Below are positions 1 through 6,608 of a DNA stretch of 15,030 nucleotides, piece by piece; within the stretch, counting starts at the first letter, position 1; the number at the start of each line of letters is the position of its first letter. Under the pieces are notes generated by a model that saw only the letters and a list, made by a program, of their open reading frames with translations, was not told where the DNA came from and searched no databases. The stretch lies in contig JAEWNY010000098.1 of the NCBI GenBank assembly GCA_023461075.1, forward strand, positions 1 through 15,030. Reading direction: 5' to 3'. Both the position numbers and the translations under genes were made by a program. This DNA comes from Pseudomonadota bacterium. Its GTDB lineage: Bacteria; Pseudomonadota; Gammaproteobacteria; Xanthomonadales; Xanthomonadaceae.

Positions 1-667
1 GGATGGCAAACCGGTAACCGCGCCCGCGCACGGTCTCGATCGGCTTGAGCGTGCCTTCCGGGTCGAGCTTCTTGCGCAGGCGGCCGATGAACACCTCCAG
101 CACGTTCGAATCGCGGTCGAAGTCCTGCTGGTAGATGTGCTCGGTGAGGTCGGCCTTCGACACCAGTTCGCCGGCATGCATCATCAGGTATTCCAGCACC
201 TTGTATTCGTAGCTGGTCAAGTCGACGTTCTGGCCGTGCACCGTCACCGTCTGCGCGGCCAGGTCGAGCACCACCGGCCCGCACTCCAGCGAGGGCTTGC
301 TCCAGCCGGCGGCGCGGCGGACCAGGGCGTTGATGCGCGCCAGCAGCTCCTCGACATGGAAGGGCTTGACCAGATAGTCGTCGGCGCCCTGCTTCAGGCC
401 ATCGACCTTGTCCTGCCAGCTCGAACGCGCGGTCAGGATGAGGATTGGGAACTGCTTGCCGTCCTCGCGCAAGGCCTTGATCAACTCCATGCCGCTCATC
501 TTCGGCAGGCCAAGATCAATAATGCCGATGTCGAACGGCACCTCGCGGCCCATGTACAGGCCTTCCTCGCCGTCCTGGGCGGCGTCCACCGCATAGCCTT
601 CGCGCTTCAGGCGCGCGGCCAGGGTCTCGCGCAGCGGGGCTTCATCCTCGACCAGCAGAATTCGCAT
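1..667 (-). CDS. phoP: PhoP-family response regulator (3' end outside window)
   Basis: This is an OmpR/PhoP-class transcription factor, normally phosphorylated by the membrane kinase PhoQ. Translating the minus strand from ATG 667 gives 222 residues beginning MRILLVEDEAPLRETL. The reading frame is open to the window edge, so only the last few residues and the stop codon are missing. The receiver domain (about 1-115) has the acidic pair D8/E9, phospho-acceptor D51 (IIDLGLP), T79 and K101 (LVKPFH). The winged-helix DNA-binding domain (about 130-222) shows LTSYEYKVLEYLM, the recognition region DRDSNVLEVFIGRLRKKL and the closing hairpin VRGRGYRF. The sequence matches my memory of the xanthomonad PhoP type closely. 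It lies 42 bp downstream of a PepSY-like gene, so the two are probably co-transcribed, and phoQ is expected just beyond the left edge (inference). Receiver and DNA-binding domain identity is very secure; the name PhoP is somewhat less so. Confidence 0.93.
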   Translation of the reverse strand, partial: MRILLVEDEAPLRETLAARLKREGYAVDAAQDGEEGLYMGREVPFDIGIIDLGLPKMSGMELIKALREDGKQFPILILTARSSWQDKVDGLKQGADDYLVKPFHVEELLARINALVRRAAGWSKPSLECGPVVLDLAAQTVTVHGQNVDLTSYEYKVLEYLMMHAGELVSKADLTEHIYQQDFDRDSNVLEVFIGRLRKKLDPEGTLKPIETVRGRGYRFAI

Positions 668-709
668 CGGTGACTCCAGTTGTCGTAATGGCCGGCGAGC
701 GGCTACGGC

Positions 710-1063
710 TCACAGATTGGGGTCGCGGCCGTCATCGCCGCGTGTAGACCTGAATGCAGGCTCGGGGGCATTGTCACCCCGCCGGCCGGGATCGTCGACC
801 ACGATGCGGATGCGGCCACCCGGCTCGAGGACCTTGACCCGATGGATCTCTCGGCCCTGGAAGCGCAGCGATTCCACGTTGAGGACCTGTCCCCCGGTCT
901 GGCGCTCGACGCGGCGCACCGCATCGGGCATGCCCTGGCCGGCCCGCGATTGCTCCGGCCACGGACGCGGCCGCTCGCGCTCGGCCGATGGGCGGCCCTG
1001 CGCCGCGGCGAGCAGCGGGGCAAGCATCAGGGTCAGCATCAATACGTGAAGCAGGGCGCGCAC
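710..1063 (-). CDS. Small exported PepSY-like protein upstream of phoP
   Basis: This 117-residue protein starts at GTG 1063, with a GGAG ribosome-binding site 8 nt upstream. Residues 1-22 form a signal peptide (MRALLHVLMLTLMLAPLLAAAQ). After an Arg/Pro-rich linker, residues about 46-91 resemble a single PepSY module: an amphipathic helix (PDAVRRVERQTGGQV) followed by strands (LNVESLRFQGREIHRVKVLE, then IRIVVDD). PepSY modules are periplasmic or extracytoplasmic, and in several bacteria they sit beside two-component systems and are induced by them. The gene is the first of a likely PepSY-phoP-(phoQ) transcription unit, and phased GTT repeats lie in its promoter region. A role in modulating the sensor kinase is conceivable but inferred only from position. 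The coding call is good; the PepSY assignment is by pattern and moderately sure. Confidence 0.8.
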   Translation of the reverse strand: MRALLHVLMLTLMLAPLLAAAQGRPSAERERPRPWPEQSRAGQGMPDAVRRVERQTGGQVLNVESLRFQGREIHRVKVLEPGGRIRIVVDDPGRRGDNAPEPAFRSTRGDDGRDPNL

Positions 1064-1117
1064 GGCAGGCTCCGGAAAAGGGCGCGACGACCACGGGCCG
1101 CCGAATGACCCGTAGTG

Positions 1118-1166
1118 TCGAACTGGCCCTTTGAACTTGGCCTTAACTGGTTAAGGAAGCGTTAGC
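1118..1166 (-). promoter_or_regulatory. Candidate PhoP-type operator in front of PepSY-phoP
   Basis: The minus strand reads GTTAAG-N5-GTTCAA (1147 to 1131), with a further GTTCGA at 1123-1118. The plus strand reads GTTAAG-N5-GTTAGC (1150-1166). The two tracts meet head to head at the dyad CTTAAC-TG-GTTAAG (1142-1155). Direct repeats with an 11-bp period are the usual binding layout for OmpR/PhoP-class regulators. A weak -10-like TACGGG follows at 1114-1109 on the minus strand. Part of the site overlaps the dusA stop codon and its last codons. Autoregulation by PhoP is an inference; no binding consensus could be tested here. Confidence 0.45.
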
Positions 1167-2180
1167 GCATGTGTTGCGTTCCGCAACATGGGACGCTACC
1201 GCCGCTTGCGCCGCCATGGCTTGTTCCAGCAGATGCCAATCGGCATCCGCCCGATGTGACCGCTCACTCAATACTTGGCGAAAAGCGCGACCGCCAGGCT
1301 CGCCGTGCCAGAGACCCAGCAGGTGACGACTGATGTGCTTGAGCGCGAGGCCTTCGGCCAGTCGCGCCTCGCCATACGGACGGAACCGCCGCAGCAGCAC
1401 TTCGCGTGGCTCGATCGCCCGACTGGCGAGCATGGCGTCGAGCCGGTGCAGCAGGTAGGGATCGTGGTAAGCGGCGCGCCCGAGCATTACCCCATCCACC
1501 TTGCCGCGCTGTGCCAGCGCGCTATCGATGTCGGCGATGCCGCCGTTGAGCTCGATGCGCAAGTCGGGGCGTTCCTGCTTGAGTCGGTGCGCCCAGTCGT
1601 AGCGCAGCGGCGGCACTTCGCGGTTTTCTTTCGGCGACAGGCCTTTCAGCCAGGCGTTGCGGGCATGGATGATGAAATGAGTGCAGCCGGCGGAGGCAAC
1701 CGTATCGACAAAGCCGCGGAAACGGTCGTAGTCGGCATCCTCATCCACCCCAAGCCGACATTTCACCGTCACCGGAACGCCGCCACCCACGGCCGCGATC
1801 ATCGCCTCGACGCATTCGGCGACCACCTGCCGTTCACGCATCAGGCAGGCGCCGAAGCGACCGGCCTGCACGCGGTCGGAGGGGCAGCCGCAATTGAGGT
1901 TGACCTCGTCGTAGCCGTGGTCGACGACGATCCTTGCCGCATCGGCCAGCAACGCCGGCTCGCTGCCGCCGAGCTGCAACGCCACCGGATGTTCGGACGC
2001 ATCCATCGCCAGCAATTGCGCACGATCGCCATGGATCACCGCGTTGGCATGGACCATCTCGGTGTACAGGCGCGCACCTGGCGCCAGCACGCGATGGAAC
2101 GCGCGGCAATGGGTATCGGTCCAGTCCATCATCGGCGCGACGGACAGGGCGAACTCGGGTTGTTCGTGGGCGGATTTCAT
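1143..2180 (-). CDS. dusA: tRNA-dihydrouridine(20/20a) synthase DusA
   Basis: This is an FMN-dependent cytoplasmic enzyme that reduces uridine to dihydrouridine in the D-loop of tRNA using NADPH. The chosen start, ATG 2180, gives 345 residues, the usual DusA size. The FMN-binding start LSVAPMMDWTD (12-22) is present. The catalytic cysteine is C99 in NLNCGCPSDRVQAGRFGACLM-type sequence, followed by VTVKCRLGVDE. The DusA signature HARNAWLKGLSPKENR and the phosphate-binding ELNGGI and GVMLGRAAY segments follow. An in-frame ATG at 2207 would add nine residues. The frame stays open further upstream into the 3' end of the receptor gene, but that part is not DusA-like. The last codons and the TAA stop overlap the putative operator of the PepSY-phoP unit. 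Identity is secure; the exact start is less so because no strong ribosome-binding site is visible. Confidence 0.95.
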   Translation of the reverse strand: MKSAHEQPEFALSVAPMMDWTDTHCRAFHRVLAPGARLYTEMVHANAVIHGDRAQLLAMDASEHPVALQLGGSEPALLADAARIVVDHGYDEVNLNCGCPSDRVQAGRFGACLMRERQVVAECVEAMIAAVGGGVPVTVKCRLGVDEDADYDRFRGFVDTVASAGCTHFIIHARNAWLKGLSPKENREVPPLRYDWAHRLKQERPDLRIELNGGIADIDSALAQRGKVDGVMLGRAAYHDPYLLHRLDAMLASRAIEPREVLLRRFRPYGEARLAEGLALKHISRHLLGLWHGEPGGRAFRQVLSERSHRADADWHLLEQAMAAQAAVASHVAERNTCANASLTS

Positions 2181-2226
2181 GACAGGCGCGGATTGTACGT
2201 GGCGCATGCCCAAGGCCCTGAACGAC

Positions 2227-2250
2227 GACGGCCGTCTTTCGCCGGCCGCC
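2227..2250 (-). terminator. Hairpin after the TonB receptor gene (weak terminator candidate)
   Basis: On the minus strand, 22 nt after the receptor stop codon, GGCGGCCG and CGGCCGTC can pair (8 bp with one G-T) around the loop GCGAAAGA. No T-run follows, so this is only a possible intrinsic terminator or 3'-end stabilising hairpin between the receptor gene and dusA. Confidence 0.35.
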
Positions 2251-2272
2251 TCATCGGACTCGTTGCCATGGA

Positions 2273-5152
2273 TCAGAACGTGTATTCGGCCAGCAAGGTG
2301 TAGGCGCGGCCACGCGGATCGGCGATGCGCGGCTCCCAGGCAGCACCGGCAGCGAAATCGTTCTGGTGCGCAGTGAACGGCGGATCGGTGTCGAGCAGGT
2401 TCTTGACGCCCAAACCCAGCCTCAGGTTCTGGATGCCGGTCCAGTGGACGCTGTAGTTGTAGACGGTGTAGCTGTCCACTTTCTGCGACCACTCGCTCGG
2501 CACATAACTGCCGTTGGCAACGCTGACCGGGTACTCGTCGTAGTAACCGTCGCGATGGATCTGCGCCAGGCTATGGGTCCACGCCCCGCGGTTCCAGCTG
2601 AAGCTCAGCGTGTGCTTCCAGCGGATCGGCAGGTTGAAGTAGCGGACGTATTCGCCGACCAGGCTGCGCGTGTACGGCAGGCTTTCCAGCGCCTTGGTCT
2701 TGAACGCGTCGATGTAGCTGCCGTTGAGACCCAGGGTCCAGTTGCCGCCGGCCAACTCGCCGCGGAAGTTCATGTCCAGCTCGACGCCACGGGTCAGGCT
2801 GCCGCCGGAGTTGACGAACCGACGATCGATGGCGACGACTTCGCCCGATGCATCACGGATCCAGTTGGCCTGGAACAGGTCGTAATACTGGGTCAGCACA
2901 TCGCGCGGTGCCGAGCGGATGGTGTTCTCGCGCTCGATCTGCCACCAGTCCAGGGCGACGTTGAAGTACTCGTTGGGTGAGAACACCACGCCGAAACTGC
3001 GCTGCGAGGATTCTTCCGGCTCCAGGTCCGCCTTGCCGCCGAAGAGTTCAACCGGATTGATCCGTTCGCAACCGGGCGTAGCACTGGCGCGGCCGCTCGG
3101 GCAAGTCGCCGGATCGGCCAGGTCGAGACCGGTGTACTGGACTTCCGAAACACCGTTGTAGAGCTGGTTGAACGAAGGCACCTTGAAGCCGGTGCTATAG
3201 GCGCCGCGGAACAACAGCACCTCGTTCGGCGAGTACCGGAACGACACCTTCGGGTTGGTCGTGCTGCCAAAGCCGTCATAACGGTCATAGCGGCCGGCCA
3301 AGGTCAGGTCGAATCCCTTGAACACGGGCAGGTTGAACTCGGCGAACACCGCCTTGACGTTGCGCGAGACATTCTTCAGCGCATTGGCATCGTCGAATGG
3401 CGCATTGAACACCACGCGCTTGTCGGCACGCTCGTCACCCGCGAACTGGAATTCCTCGCGGCGCAGGTCGACGCCAGCCGCCATCGCCACCGGACCGCCC
3501 CACAGGCTGAAGCCCAGCTCGCCCGATACCGAGGCATCGAACTGGGTAAGGACGGACTCGCCGCCGTACAGCGTCACGCCTTCGGCCGACACCGCAGCCA
3601 ATGCAGCCATGGCTTCCGGCGACTGGCTTTCGCCCGGCAGCAGGAACGGGTTGATCAGGCCGCTGCCCAGCACCTGTTTGAGTCCATCGGTGTAATGGAA
3701 ACCGGTGCCCAGGATCGATTCTGACTTGCTGGAAGAGCGCGCAAGGCCGACATCGTAATCCCAGCTGCCCAGCGGACCGGTCATGCCGACCAGGAAGCGG
3801 TAGGAATCGGTCTCGGTCTCGATCTCGCGCGGCCCACAGGCCATGCAACGCCAGCGATACTGGATCGGGGCACCGTAGTTGAGTTGCGCCGTACCGAAAT
3901 AGGCTGCCAACGCGTTGTAGACGCGGTCATAGGTGGCCTGCGTGGTTGCGTTGAGCGGATACCAGGTCGTCGGCCCGAGCGACGTCGCAGCGGCCGAGGT
4001 GCTCGATGAAATCTGATTGGGTTCGAAGCTCTTGGCGACGTTGACACGTGAAGCGCTCAATTCCACATAGGCTTCATGCGCCTCGGCAACCTTGAAGGTT
4101 GCGCGGCCGATGAAATCGATGCTGTCCTGCGGCTGCTGGATGACAGCGGCCGCCGGGTAGTCCCAAGCGCAGGCATAACGCGAGGCCGGCGACCCCCACA
4201 GCTGGTAACCGTACGGTCCCATGTTCTCGCCGGCGGCCTCGCAACCGATGCCGCCGGGCAGGTTGGCCGTATTCACCGCAGTCAGCCGGGTGGTGCCGCC
4301 TGCGGGATCCAGGACGCCGTTGCGCAGGATGCCCGTCGAGCCCACTCCAGAGCTGCCCAGGCTGAACACCGTCGCATACGGCGTGCCACGCGTATCGGGC
4401 GAGAGCCCGCGCGCCGGCTGGAAGGTATTGGAGAAGTCGCGGTCGTTGCCGCGCAGGATGGTGTTGCGCTTGTAACTCAACGTGGCGAACGCGTTCCAGC
4501 GGTCGGTCTCGAGATCGCCGTGACCGAACAGCACGCTGCCGCGGTAGACGTTGCCGCCGCCGGCTTCGGTGACATCGATGAAGGCGCTGGCCTGCGCGCC
4601 CTGGAAGTCGCTGCGGGTGATGAAGTTGATCACGCCGCCGATGGCATCGGTGCCGTAAATGGCGGACGCACCGTCACGCAGTACTTCGACCCGCTCGATC
4701 GCGGCGAACGGGATCGCGTTGAGGTCCACCGCGCGACCCTTGAGTCCGTGGGTGGCGATGCGGCGGCCGTTGAGCAGGACCAGCGTCGCATCCGAGCCCT
4801 GGCCGCGCAGGCTGGCACCGGATACGCCGTTGTTGCCGCGCTGCTCATCGTGGACGATGCCCGAGTTGCTGGCCAGGTTGTCCGAGCCGTTGCTGGCGAC
4901 GTTGAGATACATCAACAGCTGCTCGGCCGAGGTAATGCCCTGCTGGTCGATCTTCTCCTTGCTGATCGTTGTGATCGGCAAGGCTTCCTCGACCTGGCTG
5001 CGCTTGATGCGCGAACCTGTGACCGTCACGCGATCCAGCGAACGCTCCTCGCTGGTGTTGGAGTCTTGTTGCGCCATTGCGGGCATCGAAAGGCCAGCCG
5101 CTAGGGCCACGCAGAGGACACGGCGTGCGGGCATCGGGTTCAAACGCATCAT
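2273..5152 (-). CDS. TonB-dependent outer-membrane receptor
   Basis: This 959-residue energy-coupled outer-membrane transporter has unknown substrate. A signal peptide spans 1-27, cleaved after AMA before QQD. A TonB-box-like segment follows (about 39-49, LDRVTVTGSRI), then a plug domain (about 55-182) with LRGQGSDATLVLLNGRR, IPFAAIERVEVLRDGASAIYGTDAIGGVINFITR. The rest is a 22-strand-type barrel ending in the TonB receptor signature (LRLGLGVKNLLDTDPPF) and a terminal Phe (AEYTF), which is the BAM recognition signal. Several extracellular-loop Cys occur, including a CMAC motif, probably for disulfides. Two ATGs are adjacent. GGGGAG lies 3 nt before the first (5152) and 6 nt before the second (5149), so translation may really begin at the second. 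The gene is probably a single transcription unit with its own promoter. The VTGSR type is expanded in xanthomonads and often takes up carbohydrates or peptides, but nothing adjacent identifies the ligand. Confidence 0.95.
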   Translation of the reverse strand: MMRLNPMPARRVLCVALAAGLSMPAMAQQDSNTSEERSLDRVTVTGSRIKRSQVEEALPITTISKEKIDQQGITSAEQLLMYLNVASNGSDNLASNSGIVHDEQRGNNGVSGASLRGQGSDATLVLLNGRRIATHGLKGRAVDLNAIPFAAIERVEVLRDGASAIYGTDAIGGVINFITRSDFQGAQASAFIDVTEAGGGNVYRGSVLFGHGDLETDRWNAFATLSYKRNTILRGNDRDFSNTFQPARGLSPDTRGTPYATVFSLGSSGVGSTGILRNGVLDPAGGTTRLTAVNTANLPGGIGCEAAGENMGPYGYQLWGSPASRYACAWDYPAAAVIQQPQDSIDFIGRATFKVAEAHEAYVELSASRVNVAKSFEPNQISSSTSAAATSLGPTTWYPLNATTQATYDRVYNALAAYFGTAQLNYGAPIQYRWRCMACGPREIETETDSYRFLVGMTGPLGSWDYDVGLARSSSKSESILGTGFHYTDGLKQVLGSGLINPFLLPGESQSPEAMAALAAVSAEGVTLYGGESVLTQFDASVSGELGFSLWGGPVAMAAGVDLRREEFQFAGDERADKRVVFNAPFDDANALKNVSRNVKAVFAEFNLPVFKGFDLTLAGRYDRYDGFGSTTNPKVSFRYSPNEVLLFRGAYSTGFKVPSFNQLYNGVSEVQYTGLDLADPATCPSGRASATPGCERINPVELFGGKADLEPEESSQRSFGVVFSPNEYFNVALDWWQIERENTIRSAPRDVLTQYYDLFQANWIRDASGEVVAIDRRFVNSGGSLTRGVELDMNFRGELAGGNWTLGLNGSYIDAFKTKALESLPYTRSLVGEYVRYFNLPIRWKHTLSFSWNRGAWTHSLAQIHRDGYYDEYPVSVANGSYVPSEWSQKVDSYTVYNYSVHWTGIQNLRLGLGVKNLLDTDPPFTAHQNDFAAGAAWEPRIADPRGRAYTLLAEYTF

Positions 5153-5180
5153 CTACTCCCCTCAGGTAGGTTTGGGCGAT

Positions 5181-5229
5181 CGATGACGCGCCCCCTGGTA
5201 GCGTCATCGCGGTGCATGTGACGGTGTCA
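5181..5229 (-). promoter_or_regulatory. Dyad-rich leader of the TonB receptor gene
   Basis: A perfect 9-bp inverted repeat, CGATGACGC (5181-5189) and GCGTCATCG (5201-5209), surrounds an 11-nt spacer. A shorter dyad TGAC-GGT-GTCA (5219-5229) follows. Together they give four TGAC half-sites between the predicted promoter and the start codon. In RNA the larger repeat would form a stem-loop about 30 nt before the start; in DNA it could be an operator. The function is unknown. Confidence 0.4.
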
Positions 5230-5244
5230 TTGCAACCTGCGCCT

Positions 5245-5272
5245 AACATAGACGAAATGTGAAGCGGCGCAA
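5245..5272 (-). promoter_or_regulatory. Sigma70-like promoter of the TonB receptor gene
   Basis: On the minus strand, TTGCGC (5272-5267) and TATGTT (5250-5245) are separated by 16 bp. They would start a transcript with a leader of roughly 85 nt before the receptor ATG. The match is moderate and the start site is not proven. Confidence 0.4.
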
Positions 5273-5414
5273 GCCTGCAGCCTCAACAGGCGCGCTCTTG
5301 TAGGATCGGCACGGCCCTTTCAGCGCATTCATGATCGTTGGACACAGATGTTCGAGCGCCCGGGCTCTGAATCCTCACACGGCCGCGGCAGGGCGCCCGA
5401 GAAACAGGCGTCGA

Positions 5415-5870
5415 TCAGCGCTCGCTGAGCACGAAGTTGCCGATCGACACGCCGATGTCCCAACCCGAACCGGTCCCGGCGAGCGCCAAAGACACCGAGC
5501 CCTTGGTCACGACCTGCGCCTTGCTTGACCGTCCGGCGCCGGCATGCGCTTCGGCCGCTGCGTAACCACCAAGCACGTCACGGATCTTGTAGATGCCCGA
5601 GAACTCGCCGCGCCCCTTGTCGATCCGCGACTTGCCGAAGGTGATGCCCCCGCCCCGTGAGCTAATGCGTACCGGCAGACGCTCGCCATTGCTGCAGGTG
5701 ACGATGCCCTCGCCCTCCGCCGTCTTGTAGAACGCCGACCAGCCCTGAATATTGAACCTCAGGGTGCAATCGAGCGGACCGGTCTGCGCCCTCGCGCCGG
5801 TGGAAAACAGCATAGCCGCCAGCACGGCAGCCATGAGCAGTGGGGCGCGGGGATTGAACGAAGACTGCAT
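5415..5870 (-). CDS. Exported protein of unknown function
   Basis: I do not recognise the family with certainty. From ATG 5870 it encodes 151 residues. A signal peptide (about 1-28, hydrophobic LLMAAVLAAMLF, likely cleaved after ARA before QTG) points to the periplasm. The mature part has two Cys (C35, C59) that could form a disulfide. A Gly-rich C-terminal region (about 89-145: GEFSGIYKIRDVLGGYA, AHAGAGRSSKAQ, then alternating LALAGTGSGWDIGVSIG) reads like beta strands; it is faintly reminiscent of YSC84/DUF1134-like lipid-associated proteins. A TTG at 5888 would add six residues but is less likely. Codon use and strand fit the neighbouring genes. Upstream is the next small exported gene, separated by 170 bp with a strong hairpin, so the two are probably separate units. 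The call as a real gene is good; the function is open. Confidence 0.75.
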   Translation of the reverse strand: MQSSFNPRAPLLMAAVLAAMLFSTGARAQTGPLDCTLRFNIQGWSAFYKTAEGEGIVTCSNGERLPVRISSRGGGITFGKSRIDKGRGEFSGIYKIRDVLGGYAAAEAHAGAGRSSKAQVVTKGSVSLALAGTGSGWDIGVSIGNFVLSER

Positions 5871-5945
5871 TCGGATCAACGATGCCAAGGCGTGGGTCGG
5901 GCTTTGTCGCCGGAGGGATTCTGCTTGCTGGCCATGTGGCTGGCA

Positions 5946-5976
5946 AACGGCGACAGCACCCGAGGGTGCTGCCGTT
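5946..5976 (-). terminator. Strong hairpin downstream of the Tyr/Arg-rich protein gene
   Basis: AACGG and CCGTT flank CAGCACCC and GGGTGCTG, giving a 13-bp interrupted stem (three unpaired bases on one side) with a small loop. It lies about 65 nt after the stop codon at 6041 on the minus strand. There is no T-run, so it is terminator-like rather than a canonical intrinsic terminator. Confidence 0.5.
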
Positions 5977-5994
5977 AGATTGCTGCCGTTAGAT
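5967..5994. repeat. 14-bp perfect tandem duplication
   Basis: TGCTGCCGTTAGAT occurs twice head to tail (5967-5980 and 5981-5994). The first copy contains the right arm of the hairpin at 5946-5976, so the second copy offers an alternative 3' arm. It looks like a recent slippage duplication in an intergenic region. Confidence 0.85.
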
Positions 5995-6040
5995 AATGAT
6001 CACGCATGATTCTCGCGGCCAGCGGCGACCAATCGGGCGA

Positions 6041-6484
6041 TCAATCGCGATCGCGCCAGCGGCGGTTGTCTCCGTAACGGCGATCATCACGATCATAGCG
6101 ACCGGTGTAGCCATTGCGGTCGTAACGGGGGTCGTAGTAGGTGGTCTGGCACTTGCCGTTCTTGTTGCATTTGGTGTTTCCCTGGCTGCGCTGGCCGTTG
6201 CGGTAATAACCGTAGGCGTTGCCATAGGGCGGGCCGGCACGCTGCACCGTGCGGTAGTACACCGGGCGTCCGTAGCGGTCGCGCTGCATCACCAGCCGGT
6301 CATTCACGCCGTAATTGCCATGACGGTAGTACGGTTGGCCTCCGCGCAGAATGACGTCGGCAACGTCAACCAGCACCCTGCTCAACGCATCCTGCGCCTG
6401 TGCCTGCTGCGGCACCGCCATCGCACCCAATCCGAAACCGGCGGCCAGTACGGCCGGGGCCATCCAACGGGTCAAGGTCTTCAT
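6041..6484 (-). CDS. Exported Tyr/Arg/Asp-rich protein of unknown function
   Basis: From ATG 6484 the protein has 147 residues. The start is supported by an AGGAGA ribosome-binding site. A signal peptide covers 1-30 (hydrophobic AVLAAGFGLGAMAV, cleaved after AQA before QDA). A short helical part (31-47, DALSRVLVDVADVILRG) is followed by a low-complexity region rich in Tyr, Gly, Arg and Asn, with a CNKNGKC motif (C106, C112), probably a disulfide loop. It ends in an Arg/Asp-repeat tail (RYDRDDRRYGDNRRWRDRD). Such tails suggest a flexible surface or periplasmic protein that contacts polyanions or the envelope, but I know no function for it. Its leader carries a 15-bp inverted repeat and its 3' side has a hairpin, so it is likely monocistronic. 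An upstream in-frame codon at 6526 lacks support. Confidence 0.78.
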   Translation of the reverse strand: MKTLTRWMAPAVLAAGFGLGAMAVPQQAQAQDALSRVLVDVADVILRGGQPYYRHGNYGVNDRLVMQRDRYGRPVYYRTVQRAGPPYGNAYGYYRNGQRSQGNTKCNKNGKCQTTYYDPRYDRNGYTGRYDRDDRRYGDNRRWRDRD

Positions 6485-6504
6485 CCTCGTCTCTCCTGCC
6501 AAGA

Positions 6505-6519
6505 GCCACGGTCCGTGGC
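6505..6519 (-). promoter_or_regulatory. Inverted repeat in the leader of the Tyr/Arg-rich gene
   Basis: GCCACGG-T-CCGTGGC is a perfect 7-bp dyad with a 1-nt centre, about 21-35 nt before the start codon at 6484. It sits too close to the start for a typical activator site. It could be a repressor operator or an mRNA element. The single central base is too short for a tight RNA loop at full pairing, which slightly favours a DNA-level site. Confidence 0.35.
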
Positions 6520-6608
6520 CACGCATCCACCTTGGCGCAGCGGAAGTGAATAGGCTTTTAACCCGACGCAGGCCTGCGCCCGGTGTTCATCGAACCGGAG
6601 ACGATGGT

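Noticed and set aside
137..673. Plus-strand reading frame of 178 codons across the phoP gene
   Set aside because: It is antisense to a clear PhoP response regulator, and its composition (His/Gln/Val-rich) is that of a shadow frame.
1172..1188. Hairpin TGTTGCG-TTC-CGCAACA near the dusA 3' end
   Set aside because: It lies inside dusA codons and has no T-run, so it is not a convincing terminator. It was not used as evidence for the operator either.
1275..2303. Plus-strand 342-codon frame opposite dusA
   Set aside because: It has no recognisable domain, and the opposite strand encodes all DusA motifs.
2181..2492. N-terminal extension of the dusA frame into the receptor gene
   Set aside because: The added residues are Arg/His-rich and unlike Dus proteins, and they overlap receptor coding sequence.
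4076..5104. Plus-strand 342-codon frame opposite the TonB receptor
   Set aside because: It is an antisense shadow of the plug region, with Val/Asp/Gly/Arg-rich low-information sequence.
5996..6553. Plus-strand 185-codon frame with a strikingly hydrophobic, membrane-like N-terminal half
   Set aside because: It is complementary to the Tyr/Arg/Asp codons of the exported protein on the minus strand, which explains the Val/Ile/Ala runs. The minus-strand frame has a signal peptide and a good ribosome-binding site.
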